From Bryobacter sp. (GTDB lineage: Bacteria; Acidobacteriota; Terriglobia; Bryobacterales; Bryobacteraceae), in contig JALHNH010000025.1 in assembly GCA_022843625.1 (NCBI GenBank), forward strand, positions 1 through 64,000: 64,000 bases of DNA. The letters run 5' to 3'. Both the position numbers and the translations under genes were made by a program. This document shows positions 26,734-35,700 of this stretch, piece by piece. Within the stretch, counting starts at the first letter, position 1. Every line of letters starts with the position of its first letter. The notes beneath the pieces are model-generated. The model had not been told where the DNA came from and ran no database searches. It saw only the letters and a list, made by a program, of their open reading frames with translations.

Positions 26734-28455
26734 TTGCCTTGGACCAGGCGCTCAATTCTTACACTGCTTGCGACTGCAACAGCCGTAGCCGAGCGCCCCA
26801 AGCGTGCTCCGTACGTTTTGGAGACGATGCCTGCGGCGTTGCCAGAATTGATAGATCGCTACCGGGCCGACTTGCGGGCGATCGATGCCTTCTATCCGCT
26901 GACCTATGCCAGCACCCGCTTCGAAGTGCTTCGCGAGTTCCATCAGGTTTGGCTCAAGAACATTGAGCAGTTGCCTTTCGATAGCTTTGACGTGGAAAGC
27001 CGTATCGACTGGCTGATGCTCCGCAACACCAACCAGCGCGCGTTGGCTTTGCTCGATCTGGATGAATCCCGATGGCGGGAAATGCAGGCACTCTTGTCAT
27101 TTGCTCCGAGCCTTTGGAGGCTGGAGGAAATCCGCCAGCGCGTTGACCCGATTGAAGGCCGCGACGCGGCGGGCGTTCTGGTAACTGTAAACAAACAGAT
27201 TCAGGAACTCGACACCTGGCTCAAGAAGCCGGATACACCAAAACAAAGCCAGACCGTCGCCTTACGCGCACACCGGCTCGCACTCGAGTTGGCAGCCAGC
27301 CTCAAGCGATGGTTCGCTTTCTACCAGGGCTACGATCCGGTATTTGAGTGGTGGGTGAAAGACCCGGTAACAAAACTCTCAAAGGCTCTGACCGATTATG
27401 CGACCACTCTGCGCGAGCGCGGTGCGGGCCTGAAGAAGGACGACCGTGACACCATCGTCGGTGACCCGATTGGCCGTGAAGCTCTGATGAGCGACCTGCG
27501 TGCCGATATGATCGCTTACACGCCTGACGAGTTGATCGAGATCGCCAATCGTGAATTCGCCTGGTGTGAGACGGAACTCCGGAAGGCCGCTAAAGAGATG
27601 GGCCTCGGTGACGACACCAAGGCCGCCGTTGAACGCGTAAAAAATCTTCATCCCAACCCGGGTGGGCAGCCGAAGATGATCTTGGATATGGTCACCGAGG
27701 CCATTGAATTCGTCACGAGCCGCAACCTGGTCACCGTCCCGCAACTGGCTCGCGATTCCTGGCGCGTGTTGATGATGTCGCCTGAGCGGCAGCGGATCAA
27801 TCCGTTCTTTCTTGGTGGCGAGAGCATCATCATCAGCTACCCGACAGACACGATGACTCATGAAGAGAAGCTGATGAGCATGCGTGGCAACAACGAGCAT
27901 TTCTCGCGAGCGGTGGTGCATCACGAGTTGATCCCCGGCCATAACCTGCAGCGCTTCTACAACCAACGCCACCGGTCCTATCGAGCCGTTTTTGAAACGC
28001 CGTTCTGGCGTGAAGGCTGGGCGCTGTGGTGGGAAATGCTGCTCTGGGATCTCAACTTTCCCCGCAATGCAGAGGACAAAGTTGGGATGCTTTTCTGGCG
28101 TATGCACCGCTGCGCCCGCATCATTTTCTCGCTCAAGTTTCACCTGGGCCAGATGAAGGCACCAGAGTGCGTCGACTTTCTTGTCGACCGCGTTGGCCAC
28201 GAGCGTGACAACGCCGCAGCCGAAGTACGCCGCAGCTTTGAGGGTACCTATCCGCCGCTCTATCAAGCTGCATACATGCTTGGAGGGCTTCAGATTCGAA
28301 GCCTCTATCGTGACCTTGTCGCGAGTGGCAAGATGACGCCCAGGGCATTCCACGACCACATTCTTAAAGGCAACGCGCTCCCGATCGAGATGGTGCGCGC
28401 CAGCCTGACACAGACAAAACTCGACAAAAACTTTGTCGCCAAATGGAGATTCTAA
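26734..28455 (+). CDS. DUF885-family zinc metallopeptidase, exported
   Basis: The product has about 573 residues. DUF885 proteins are predicted M32/M3-like metallopeptidases; the zinc motif is HELIPGH in 'VVHHELIPGHNLQRF', with a downstream Glu in 'WREGWALWWE'. The track start at 26557 runs antisense through the NTF2-like gene and is wrong. A TTG at 26734 gives a compact signal peptide ('PWTRRSILTLLATATAVA'); an ATG at 26707 is the alternative but would overlap the divergent gene's start codon. The stop overlaps the next gene as TAATG, so it is coupled to the hydroxyproline catabolic genes. It may release small peptides that feed that pathway; this is inference. Confidence 0.82.
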   Translation: MPWTRRSILTLLATATAVAERPKRAPYVLETMPAALPELIDRYRADLRAIDAFYPLTYASTRFEVLREFHQVWLKNIEQLPFDSFDVESRIDWLMLRNTNQRALALLDLDESRWREMQALLSFAPSLWRLEEIRQRVDPIEGRDAAGVLVTVNKQIQELDTWLKKPDTPKQSQTVALRAHRLALELAASLKRWFAFYQGYDPVFEWWVKDPVTKLSKALTDYATTLRERGAGLKKDDRDTIVGDPIGREALMSDLRADMIAYTPDELIEIANREFAWCETELRKAAKEMGLGDDTKAAVERVKNLHPNPGGQPKMILDMVTEAIEFVTSRNLVTVPQLARDSWRVLMMSPERQRINPFFLGGESIIISYPTDTMTHEEKLMSMRGNNEHFSRAVVHHELIPGHNLQRFYNQRHRSYRAVFETPFWREGWALWWEMLLWDLNFPRNAEDKVGMLFWRMHRCARIIFSLKFHLGQMKAPECVDFLVDRVGHERDNAAAEVRRSFEGTYPPLYQAAYMLGGLQIRSLYRDLVASGKMTPRAFHDHILKGNALPIEMVRASLTQTKLDKNFVAKWRF

Positions 28456-29351
28456 TGAACGTGAACTGGCAGGGGGTTTACCCCGCACTGACGACGCAAT
28501 TTCGAGAAGACGAAAGCATCGATATCGAGGCAACAGCCGCGCATCTGGAGAAGATGATCGCCGGCGGAATCCATGGAGTGATCCTCCTCGGAAGCGTTGG
28601 TGAAAACACAGCGCTCAGCTATGAAGAGAAGCTTCTTGTCTTGCGCGAATTGCTGCCCGTGGTGAAGGGTCGCATCCCCGTATTGTCGGGTGTCGCCGAG
28701 AATACGACGCGCACGGCATGCGCCTACGCGCGTGATTGCGAGAAGATCGGCATCGACGGCATGATGGTTTTGCCGGCCATGATTTACAAGGCAGACAAGC
28801 GAGAGGCGATGGCGCACTTCCGTTCTGTCGCGCGTGCCAGCGGCCTACCCATCATGGTCTACAACAATCCACCCAGCTACTTTGTCGACTTGACGCCACA
28901 GTGTTTTGTGGAACTCGCCGATGAGCCGACGCTGGTTGCGATCAAGGAATCTGCCGGCGACCCGCGCCGCATCACCCACCTCAAAAACACCGTTGGGGAC
29001 CGGTATATCCTCTTCAGCGGTGTCGATGATCTGGTGGTGGAAAGTGCGATGCTGGGCGCGGTTGGCTGGGTATCCGGCCTTGTAAATGCCTTCCCGGATG
29101 AGAACCGCGTGCTTTGGGAACACTGCGTCGCCGGCCGCTGGAAAGAAGCAATCGAGCTCTACCGCTGGTACACCCCGCTGCTGGAACTCGACACGCGCAT
29201 CAAGCTCGTACAGTACATCAAGATGTGTATGGCCGAAGTGGGGATGGGCAGTGAAGTCACCCGCGCACCGCGTCTGCGCGTAGAAGGCGCTGAGCGCGAG
29301 GAGGTTCTCAAAGTCATTCGTCAGGCACTCGCCACCAGGCCCAAGCTGTGA
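28455..29351 (+). CDS. DHDPS-family lyase, probable 1-pyrroline-4-hydroxy-2-carboxylate deaminase
   Basis: The product has 298 residues and a TIM-barrel of the dihydrodipicolinate-synthase/N-acetylneuraminate-lyase family. The Schiff-base lysine is Lys164 in 'LVAIKESAGD' and the catalytic tyrosine is Tyr136 in 'MVYNNPPSYF'; 'LGSVGENTAL' is the carboxylate-binding loop. The start at 28455 overlaps the peptidase stop (TAATG) and fits the family N-terminus better than 28443. Next to a 4-hydroxyproline epimerase and a D-amino-acid-type dehydrogenase, the likely reaction is deamination of pyrroline-4-hydroxy-2-carboxylate to alpha-ketoglutarate semialdehyde. The family alone would also allow true DapA or a sugar-acid lyase. 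Confidence 0.8.
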   Translation: MNVNWQGVYPALTTQFREDESIDIEATAAHLEKMIAGGIHGVILLGSVGENTALSYEEKLLVLRELLPVVKGRIPVLSGVAENTTRTACAYARDCEKIGIDGMMVLPAMIYKADKREAMAHFRSVARASGLPIMVYNNPPSYFVDLTPQCFVELADEPTLVAIKESAGDPRRITHLKNTVGDRYILFSGVDDLVVESAMLGAVGWVSGLVNAFPDENRVLWEHCVAGRWKEAIELYRWYTPLLELDTRIKLVQYIKMCMAEVGMGSEVTRAPRLRVEGAEREEVLKVIRQALATRPKL

Positions 29352-30283
29352 AGCGTGTTCGAGTAATCGATTCCCACACCGGTGGGGAACCAACCAGGGT
29401 CGTCATCGAAGGCGGCCCTGATCTTGGCTCGGGAAGCATGGCTGAGCGGCTGGAGAAGTTTCGCAGCCACCATGATGATTTTCGCAGCGCTGTAGTAAAC
29501 GAGCCACGCGGCAGCGACGTAATGGTGGGTGCACTGCTGCTTCCTCCGGTGGACAATGCGGCCAGCACAGGCGTGATCTTTTTCAACAATGTCGGCTATC
29601 TTGGCATGTGCGGACATGGCGCAATCGGCGTGATGGCAGTACTGGATTACCTCAAGCGGATCAAGCCCGGTGCACATCAGATCGAGACACCGGTGGGCAC
29701 GGTTACGGCAACGCTCACCGCAACAAACGAAGTCACGATCACGAACGTCGCCAGCTACCGCTACCGGAAAGCAGTGCCACTCGAAGTAGCAGATCTTGGA
29801 ACCATTCACGGAGACATCGCCTGGGGCGGCAATTGGTTCTTTCTGGTGGATGGCTTAGCCGAAAAGCTTCTGGTGCAGGATGCAGAACATTGGACCAGCG
29901 TAACCTCGCAGATCCGCGCTGCGCTGGAGCGGGATGGGATCTCAGGGGAGAACGGCGCCGAGATCGACCATATCGAAATCTTTGGCCCTGGTCTCAATGG
30001 AGGAGACAGCCGCAACTTCGTGCTTTGCCCTGGCAAGGCTTATGACCGCTCACCTTGCGGCACAGGCACTAGCGCGAAACTCGCCTGTCTTGCCGCCGAT
30101 GGCAAGTTGAAACCCCGCGAGGTATGGAAGCAGGAGAGCATCGTGGGCAGCCAGTTTGAAGGCCGTTTCGAATGGGAAGGCGAAGGGGTGCGCCCTTCGA
30201 TTACAGGGCGGGCCTATGTCAACGCTGAGTGCGTTTTGGTGCTGGATCCCGAAGATCCTTTCTGCTGGGGGATTCGCCGTTGA
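29348..30283 (+). CDS. 4-hydroxyproline 2-epimerase (proline racemase family)
   Basis: The product has 311 residues. It should interconvert trans-4-hydroxy-L-proline and cis-4-hydroxy-D-proline, the first step of hydroxyproline breakdown. Both catalytic cysteines are present: Cys88 in 'GMCGHGAIG' and Cys237 in 'SPCGTGTSAK', which separates it from hydroxyproline dehydratases with a Thr at the second site. 'IDSHTGGEPTRVV' is the family N-terminus. The start is a GTG overlapping the upstream stop (GTGA). Proline racemase itself is the main alternative; the neighbouring deaminase and FAD dehydrogenase favour hydroxyproline. Confidence 0.88.
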   Translation: MKRVRVIDSHTGGEPTRVVIEGGPDLGSGSMAERLEKFRSHHDDFRSAVVNEPRGSDVMVGALLLPPVDNAASTGVIFFNNVGYLGMCGHGAIGVMAVLDYLKRIKPGAHQIETPVGTVTATLTATNEVTITNVASYRYRKAVPLEVADLGTIHGDIAWGGNWFFLVDGLAEKLLVQDAEHWTSVTSQIRAALERDGISGENGAEIDHIEIFGPGLNGGDSRNFVLCPGKAYDRSPCGTGTSAKLACLAADGKLKPREVWKQESIVGSQFEGRFEWEGEGVRPSITGRAYVNAECVLVLDPEDPFCWGIRR

Positions 30284-31377
30284 ACCCTGATGTACTGATC
30301 GTGGGTGGAGGCATCGTAGGAGCAGCTTGCGCCAAGGCTTTTCTTGGTCAGGGCATGAGCGTGACGATCGTAGAACGAGCGCTGATTGGTGGCGGTGCGA
30401 CTGCTTCCGGCATGGGCCATGTCGTGGTGATGGACGACAGCGAATCGCAATTTGCGCTGACGCACAGATCGCGGGACCTGTGGGATGCCCTTGTGCCGGT
30501 GATGCCTGCAGAGGTGGAGTTTGAACGGCGCGGGACGCTTTGGGTGGCGGCAGATGAAGAAGAACTGGCAGCGGTTTCTAGCAAGAAGTCTTATTACCTT
30601 GAGCGCGGGGTCGAGACCGAATTGCTGGACGCCAAGGCACTGTACCAGGCCGAACCGGGATTGCGTGCGGGGATGGCCGGAGGTTTTTTGGTGCCGGGCG
30701 ATAGTGTGATCTATGCGCCTTGTGCGGCCAACTGGTTGAGCGAGGGAGCTACGCGTGTCTTTGACGAAGTTGCGGAGATAGGCGACGGCTGGGTGAAGCT
30801 TCGCAATGGAGACCGGCTTAGCGCGCAGATTCTGATCTGCGCGACAGGGGCTTTTGCTACCGAGCTCTTCCCTGCTCTGCCGGTGAAACCTCGCAAGGGC
30901 CACCTGGCGATTACCGATCGATACCCTGGGGCGGTGCAGCATCAATTGATCGAACTGGGTTATCTCAAGAGTGCTCATGGGCACTCCACCGAAAGCGTTG
31001 CGTTTAATGTGCAGCCGCGCAAGACTGGCCAGTTGCTGATTGGCAGCTCGCGGCAATACGGGGTGGAAGATAAGGCGGTAGAGCAACATATGGTTTCGAA
31101 GATGCTGACTCGCGCGGTAGAGTACCTGCCGTCGATTCAGAACATGAGCGTGATCCGGCTGTGGACCGGCTTCCGCGCCGCCACACCCGATAAGCTCCCC
31201 ATAGTTGGCCTTTGCCCGGGGCTGAAGCAGACGTACCTCGCGACAGGTCATGAGGGGCTGGGGATCACAACCTCTCTTGGAACAGCAGAACTGCTTCTGA
31301 ATCTGGTTCGCGGACAGACGGGAATTTTGCGCGCGGCCGATTATGGAGCAGAAAGGTTCGCAGAATGCCGCGCATAA
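30280..31377 (+). CDS. FAD-dependent D-amino-acid-type oxidoreductase, probable D-hydroxyproline dehydrogenase catalytic subunit
   Basis: The product has about 365 residues with a DAO-type FAD fold. The dinucleotide motif 'VLIVGGGIVGAACAKAF' begins almost at the N-terminus, which supports a TTG start at 30280 overlapping the previous stop as TTGA; the track start at 30229 overlaps the epimerase by 55 bp. Other family blocks are 'GHLAITDRYPG' and 'WTGFRAATPDKLPIVG'. It should oxidise cis-4-hydroxy-D-proline to pyrroline-4-hydroxy-2-carboxylate, passing electrons to the [2Fe-2S] and second FAD subunits encoded next. The substrate is inferred from the operon. Confidence 0.82.
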   Translation: MNPDVLIVGGGIVGAACAKAFLGQGMSVTIVERALIGGGATASGMGHVVVMDDSESQFALTHRSRDLWDALVPVMPAEVEFERRGTLWVAADEEELAAVSSKKSYYLERGVETELLDAKALYQAEPGLRAGMAGGFLVPGDSVIYAPCAANWLSEGATRVFDEVAEIGDGWVKLRNGDRLSAQILICATGAFATELFPALPVKPRKGHLAITDRYPGAVQHQLIELGYLKSAHGHSTESVAFNVQPRKTGQLLIGSSRQYGVEDKAVEQHMVSKMLTRAVEYLPSIQNMSVIRLWTGFRAATPDKLPIVGLCPGLKQTYLATGHEGLGITTSLGTAELLLNLVRGQTGILRAADYGAERFAECRA

Positions 31378-31604
31378 GACTCAACGGCACACTCTACGAT
31401 GTGCCTGCACAAACAAGCGTAGCGGCTGCGCTGATGAATGCTGGCCTCACAGCACGTCAGAGCATCGAAGGAGAAGCCAGAGGCCCTCTCTGCGGCATGG
31501 GGATCTGTTTTGAATGCCGGGTGACTGTCGATGGAATCGCTCACGAACGCGGCTGCCAGATGCTGGTGCATGACGGCATGGAGGTAACGACGGATGCGCC
31601 ATGA
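31365..31604 (+). CDS. Small [2Fe-2S] ferredoxin-like subunit of the dehydrogenase
   Basis: The product has 79 residues and a plant-type ferredoxin fold. Four cysteines, C43-x4-C48-x2-C51-x12-C64 ('CGMGICFECRVTVDG', 'ERGCQ'), match the cluster spacing of small [2Fe-2S] subunits found with opine, octopine and heteromeric D-hydroxyproline dehydrogenases. It overlaps the flanking genes by 13 and 11 bp, so it is made together with them and most likely carries electrons between the two FAD subunits. Confidence 0.88.
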   Translation: MPRIRLNGTLYDVPAQTSVAAALMNAGLTARQSIEGEARGPLCGMGICFECRVTVDGIAHERGCQMLVHDGMEVTTDAP

Positions 31605-32712
31605 CACCATCATCATTGGAGCTGGCCCCGGAGGCCTTGCTGCCGCCCGGGCAGCCAAGCGTATAGGCAAGAGTGTCTTGCTGATCGACGATAACTGGGG
31701 GCCCGGAGGCCAGATCTGGCGTGGCTACTCAGGACTTGATATCGACGGGATCGACAAGCGCTACAGCACGCAGGTTTCGGATCTCGATCTCGATTGCGAG
31801 CAACTGATTCTGGCCTGTGGGGCGAGAGAGCTCTTTCTTCCCTTCCCGGGCTGGACGCTGCCGAATGTGGTTGGTGCGGGCGGCTTGCAGGCGCTGGTGA
31901 AGGCGGGTTTGAAGATCAGCGGCAAGCGCATTGTTGTCGCCGGTAGCGGACCGTTACTGCTGGCGGTTGCAGCTAACTTGTCGAAGGCAGGGGCAGAGGT
32001 TGTGCTAGTTGCGGAACAGGCGAGTTGGAGCAGTCTGATCAGTTTTGGCTTGAGCCTCTGGCGCTGGCCCGGGAAGATCATGCAGGCGGCGGGGCTGGGG
32101 ACTTCCCGCTTTCGCGCCTCTGTCTGGCCCGTTGCGGCAGAGCCTGGCCGTGTCGTGATGTCAGACGGCCAAACGTTGCAATGTGACTACCTCGCGTGTG
32201 GCTTTGGGCTGGTGCCGAATCTGGAGCTTGCCATGCTGGCTGGCTGCAAGATTGAAAGCGGGTTTGTCGGTGTTGATGCAATGCAAGAGACTAGCGTGCG
32301 CGGGATCTATGCGGTTGGGGAACTGACAGGGATTGGTGGTGTGGAAAAAGCAGAGGCCGAAGGCGAGGCGGCCGGAAGCAGAACTGCTTTGAGAGGCAAT
32401 CATGGGACATTTGTCGAACTACTGCGCCGGTGCTTTGCCTTGCGGGAAGAGCTCAAATCGCTGGCGAAGCCCGATACGATTGTGTGCCGTTGTGAGGACG
32501 TAAGCCTTGGCAAGATTGTAGCTTGCAGCAACAAGCGTGAAGCGAAGCTGCAGACTCGCTGCGGCATGGGCGCATGTCAGGGTCGCATTTGTGGTTCGGC
32601 CCTCGAGTTTCTGCGTGGATGGCCGCCAGACACGGTGCGCCAACCGGTTCACCCTATGCCGGTGCGAGAACTGCAAAAATGCCCCCCGCCCGGTTGGGCG
32701 AGAGGCATTTGA
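31594..32712 (+). CDS. FAD/NAD(P)-binding oxidoreductase subunit with C-terminal BFD-like [2Fe-2S] domain
   Basis: The product has 372 residues. The N-terminal 'IIIGAGPGGLAAARAAKR' is an FAD Rossmann motif and 'RIVVAGSGPLLLAVAANL' the second nucleotide-binding motif of a two-dinucleotide flavoprotein. The C-terminus has a BFD-type four-cysteine set ('VCRCEDVSLG', 'RCGMGACQGRIC'). This layout matches the alpha subunit of heteromeric amino-acid dehydrogenases such as opine or D-hydroxyproline dehydrogenases. It is the last gene of the hydroxyproline unit. The final pathway enzyme, alpha-ketoglutarate semialdehyde dehydrogenase, is not in the window. Confidence 0.85.
   Translation: MRHDTIIIGAGPGGLAAARAAKRIGKSVLLIDDNWGPGGQIWRGYSGLDIDGIDKRYSTQVSDLDLDCEQLILACGARELFLPFPGWTLPNVVGAGGLQALVKAGLKISGKRIVVAGSGPLLLAVAANLSKAGAEVVLVAEQASWSSLISFGLSLWRWPGKIMQAAGLGTSRFRASVWPVAAEPGRVVMSDGQTLQCDYLACGFGLVPNLELAMLAGCKIESGFVGVDAMQETSVRGIYAVGELTGIGGVEKAEAEGEAAGSRTALRGNHGTFVELLRRCFALREELKSLAKPDTIVCRCEDVSLGKIVACSNKREAKLQTRCGMGACQGRICGSALEFLRGWPPDTVRQPVHPMPVRELQKCPPPGWARGI
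32675..32711 (-). terminator. Convergent terminator between hydroxyproline operon and TonB receptor
   Basis: The outer stem AAATGCC/GGCATTT and inner stem CGCCC/GGGCG surround a GGTT loop, with a small internal mismatch. On the minus strand it is followed by ATTTTT, so it should end the leftward TonB-receptor transcript. It lies inside the last codons of the rightward gene and has only a weak T run on that side. Confidence 0.65.
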
Positions 32713-32734
32713 AAGAGCCGAGGAAGAAAACCGG

Positions 32735-35700
32735 TTAGAAGGCGACTCGCAGACCGAAGCGGAAAACTCGCTCGTCGATGCCTTCCCGTCCTGTACCGCG
32801 AACGCCGGTGATTTCCATGAAACGGGAGTTTGCCACGTCGGAAACAGGCGCGGCAAAGTGGGGAGTATTGCTCAGGTTGAAGGCTTCAGCGCGAAACTGA
32901 AGGTTCACACGCTCCGTGACGCGGAATGACCGGAAAATACTGGCATCCACGTTGATTACGCCTGGGCTCTGGAGGATATTCCAGCCGGCTGTACCGAACC
33001 GGGCCTCACGCACCTGACCGAAGGCCGTAGGGTCAAACCACTTCTGGCCTGGTCCGGCACCACCGATTTTGTTGACTACGGGATTGAGAAGATCGGCACG
33101 CTGCGCGTTACCGGGTGCGTTCAAATCGGTGCCTGGGGCAGTCACCGAAAAGGGTGGACCGGAATAAGCCGACATGAGTCCATTCATCTGCCAGCCGCCG
33201 AGGAGCCAATTGCCTACACCGCTGGTGAGGTACTTCTTGCCTTTGCCGAAAGGCATTTCATAAATGCCGGTGAACTGGAAGTTATGAGGGGAATTCAAAT
33301 CGCTCACCGCGCGGTTCAGATGGAAATGCGAGGGGAGGTGGATGCGCGGGCCACCGTCGGAGTTGACGTTACCTGCCGTGCCCATGTTCTTGGAGAACGT
33401 GTAGGCGAAGAGGGCCTGCCAACCGGAGGCGAAGCGGCGCTCGAGTTTTGTCTGGAGGGAGTCGTAGGTGTAGGTGCCCAAGCCGGTGACCTGAATCGTG
33501 TTGGCAAAGCGGCCGAAACGCTGTGCAAGGGGTCGCCCTGCGTTTCCTCCGCCGATGGGGCCAGCGTTGCGGTTGAGGTTGCCCAACTGATTTACAGCAC
33601 GCGTCGCGACATAGGCGGCCTCGGCCACCCATCCGCCAGCGACCTTCTTTTGGATCGCTACGTTCCAGCTCTGGATATAACCGCGGGTCCACTGGTTCGG
33701 AATGAGCGTGTTTGCTTCCACAAAGGGACCGATATCAATAATGCCGTTGCCGAGGTTAGGCGCGACAATAGCGGGAATGCCCGCGTCAAACTGACTGGCT
33801 GGCGTCCAGGCATCGGCTGAGGTCTGGTTGAAGGGAATCAGCAGGGGATGATTCGTCCGGAACGGACGTCCGAGGTTGAAAGGATCGTTGGTGATGCCGT
33901 AACCGGCTCGAATCACCATATCGTCCTTCACGCGGTAGGCGAGGCCGAAACGGGGCGTAAAGCGGCGCTTGCTTTCGTTGACACCGCATCTGAGCGGAAC
34001 AACGCCCACACCACAAACAAGCATCTTGTTGGTGGCAAAGTCATACTGTTCCAATCCGCGATCGCCACGAGTCGGGAAAGGGAAGTACTCCCATCGTACG
34101 CCGAGGTTGAGTGTGAGTTTGTTGGTCACCTGCCACTGGTCGCGCAGGAAGGCCGAATAAAGATTGGTGCGGGTGGTAAATTCATCGGGCACCATCAGCA
34201 GTCGGCCCAGGGAGTTGGTGCGGCCCAGCATAAAGGAAGCCCACGCGTTGTATTCCGATGCGTTGGGGGCGGCTGGGCCGCCGGGAGACGCGCGGAAACT
34301 GGTTTGCCCATTAGCAAAACCGAAGCCGCCAGAAGCACCCCAGGGCGCGCCGACAAATTCAGGCTGAGTCTGGTTCAACTGCTGCTGGTAGAAATCGGTT
34401 CCGAAGCGGATCTGGTGTTTGCCGCGGGACCAATTCGCGTTTGCGACGTATTGGAACTGCGGATCCCGGTTGATATAGGGCATGAAGTTGTTTGGATGCC
34501 CGAAGTTTGAGAAACCGGCTACCTGAAACTGAGGCATGCCTCCCTCGAAGAAGCGAGGACCGTTAGTACCCGGCAGCCTGAGAACATCAAGGCCTACCTT
34601 TTCATCCAGGCGTGGCTGGCGAGAATCTCCCTTCATTAGTGTGTAGCCGAAGTAGGCGTCAATGATGAAGGTGGGTTTGACCACATAAGTAGCGGCGAAG
34701 GTTGTTGAATAGGAGTTGCCCAGGGCGCGGCCGACCTGACCGCCGGCAACCGGGTCGCCGCCCAGTTGCTCACCCAGCCTGCCGGGATTCGCTACCCGGT
34801 AATCCAGGAACGACAAGCGGCCATACATGGTCAACTTTTCGCTCGCATTCCAGTTCACTTTGGTGTCGAGGGTGTCGCGGTCAAAAGCGTAACCGTTGCC
34901 GGCGAAGAAATTGTTTACGGTTCCGGCGGCAGTGGGTGTTGGGAAGAGAGCCGCCAGGCGCACCGCTGCCGGGCTGAATCGCGAGGCAGGAATCTGCTGA
35001 TTGGGGAATGGCTGCCGTCCGAAGTTGGAAGCGTCTCCGGTCATGGGATCGAATACGGGGCGGGCAGCCGGTGCGCCGGACAGGTCGCCGTTGCGCATTG
35101 CAGGGGTAGGAATCGAAATCAACGACGAGGCGTACTGGCGGTCTCGAGACCCTTCGTAGCTGGCGAAGTAAAACAGCTTGTTCTTGATGATCGGCCCGCC
35201 GACAGTGCCGCCAAACTGGTTGTAGACCAGTTTCGGCATCTTACTTCCCGCGGGCAGAAAAAAGGGCTTGGCTTTGGTTGCATTTGAGTTGTGATATTCG
35301 AATGCAGATCCGTGCAGGCCATTTGTGCCGGTCTTGATCTGTACGTTAATCGCCGCTCCGCCTGCCAGACCCTGTTCGGCGTCGAAGGAGTTGGTTACAA
35401 CGTTTACAGTTTCGATGGATTCCAGCGCGGGCACATAAGCCACAATATGGGGGAGCCAGACGTTGGTGGAAGAGGCACCGTCAATGCGTGTGTTGTTGGA
35501 GCTGGAACTGGTGCCATTCACGTTGAACTGGAGGGCGCGAGACGGATTTGCCGGCACAGAGTGGGCATTGCGCGGCGGGGAAAACCCAGGGATGGTCACA
35601 AAGAGCCCCTGGTAGTTGCGGCCAGGAGGGACCGGTACATTGAGTAACTCCTTGCTGGTTACTTCTGCGCGAACCTCGGCGCGATCCGTCTGCAGGGTTG

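Noticed and set aside
27379-28533. 384-residue ORF on the minus strand
   Set aside because: It lies antisense to the DUF885 peptidase, whose zinc motif and domain blocks are clear; its translation resembles no family and is rich in His, Arg and Gln as expected of a shadow frame.
30214-31251. 345-residue ORF on the minus strand
   Set aside because: It is antisense to the FAD-dependent oxidoreductase, which has a good Rossmann motif. The shadow shows no motif or signal peptide.
33284-34510. Rightward ORFs of 178 and 220 residues under the TonB receptor copy 1
   Set aside because: They are shadow frames of the barrel domain; the leftward frame has signal peptide, plug and terminal Phe.
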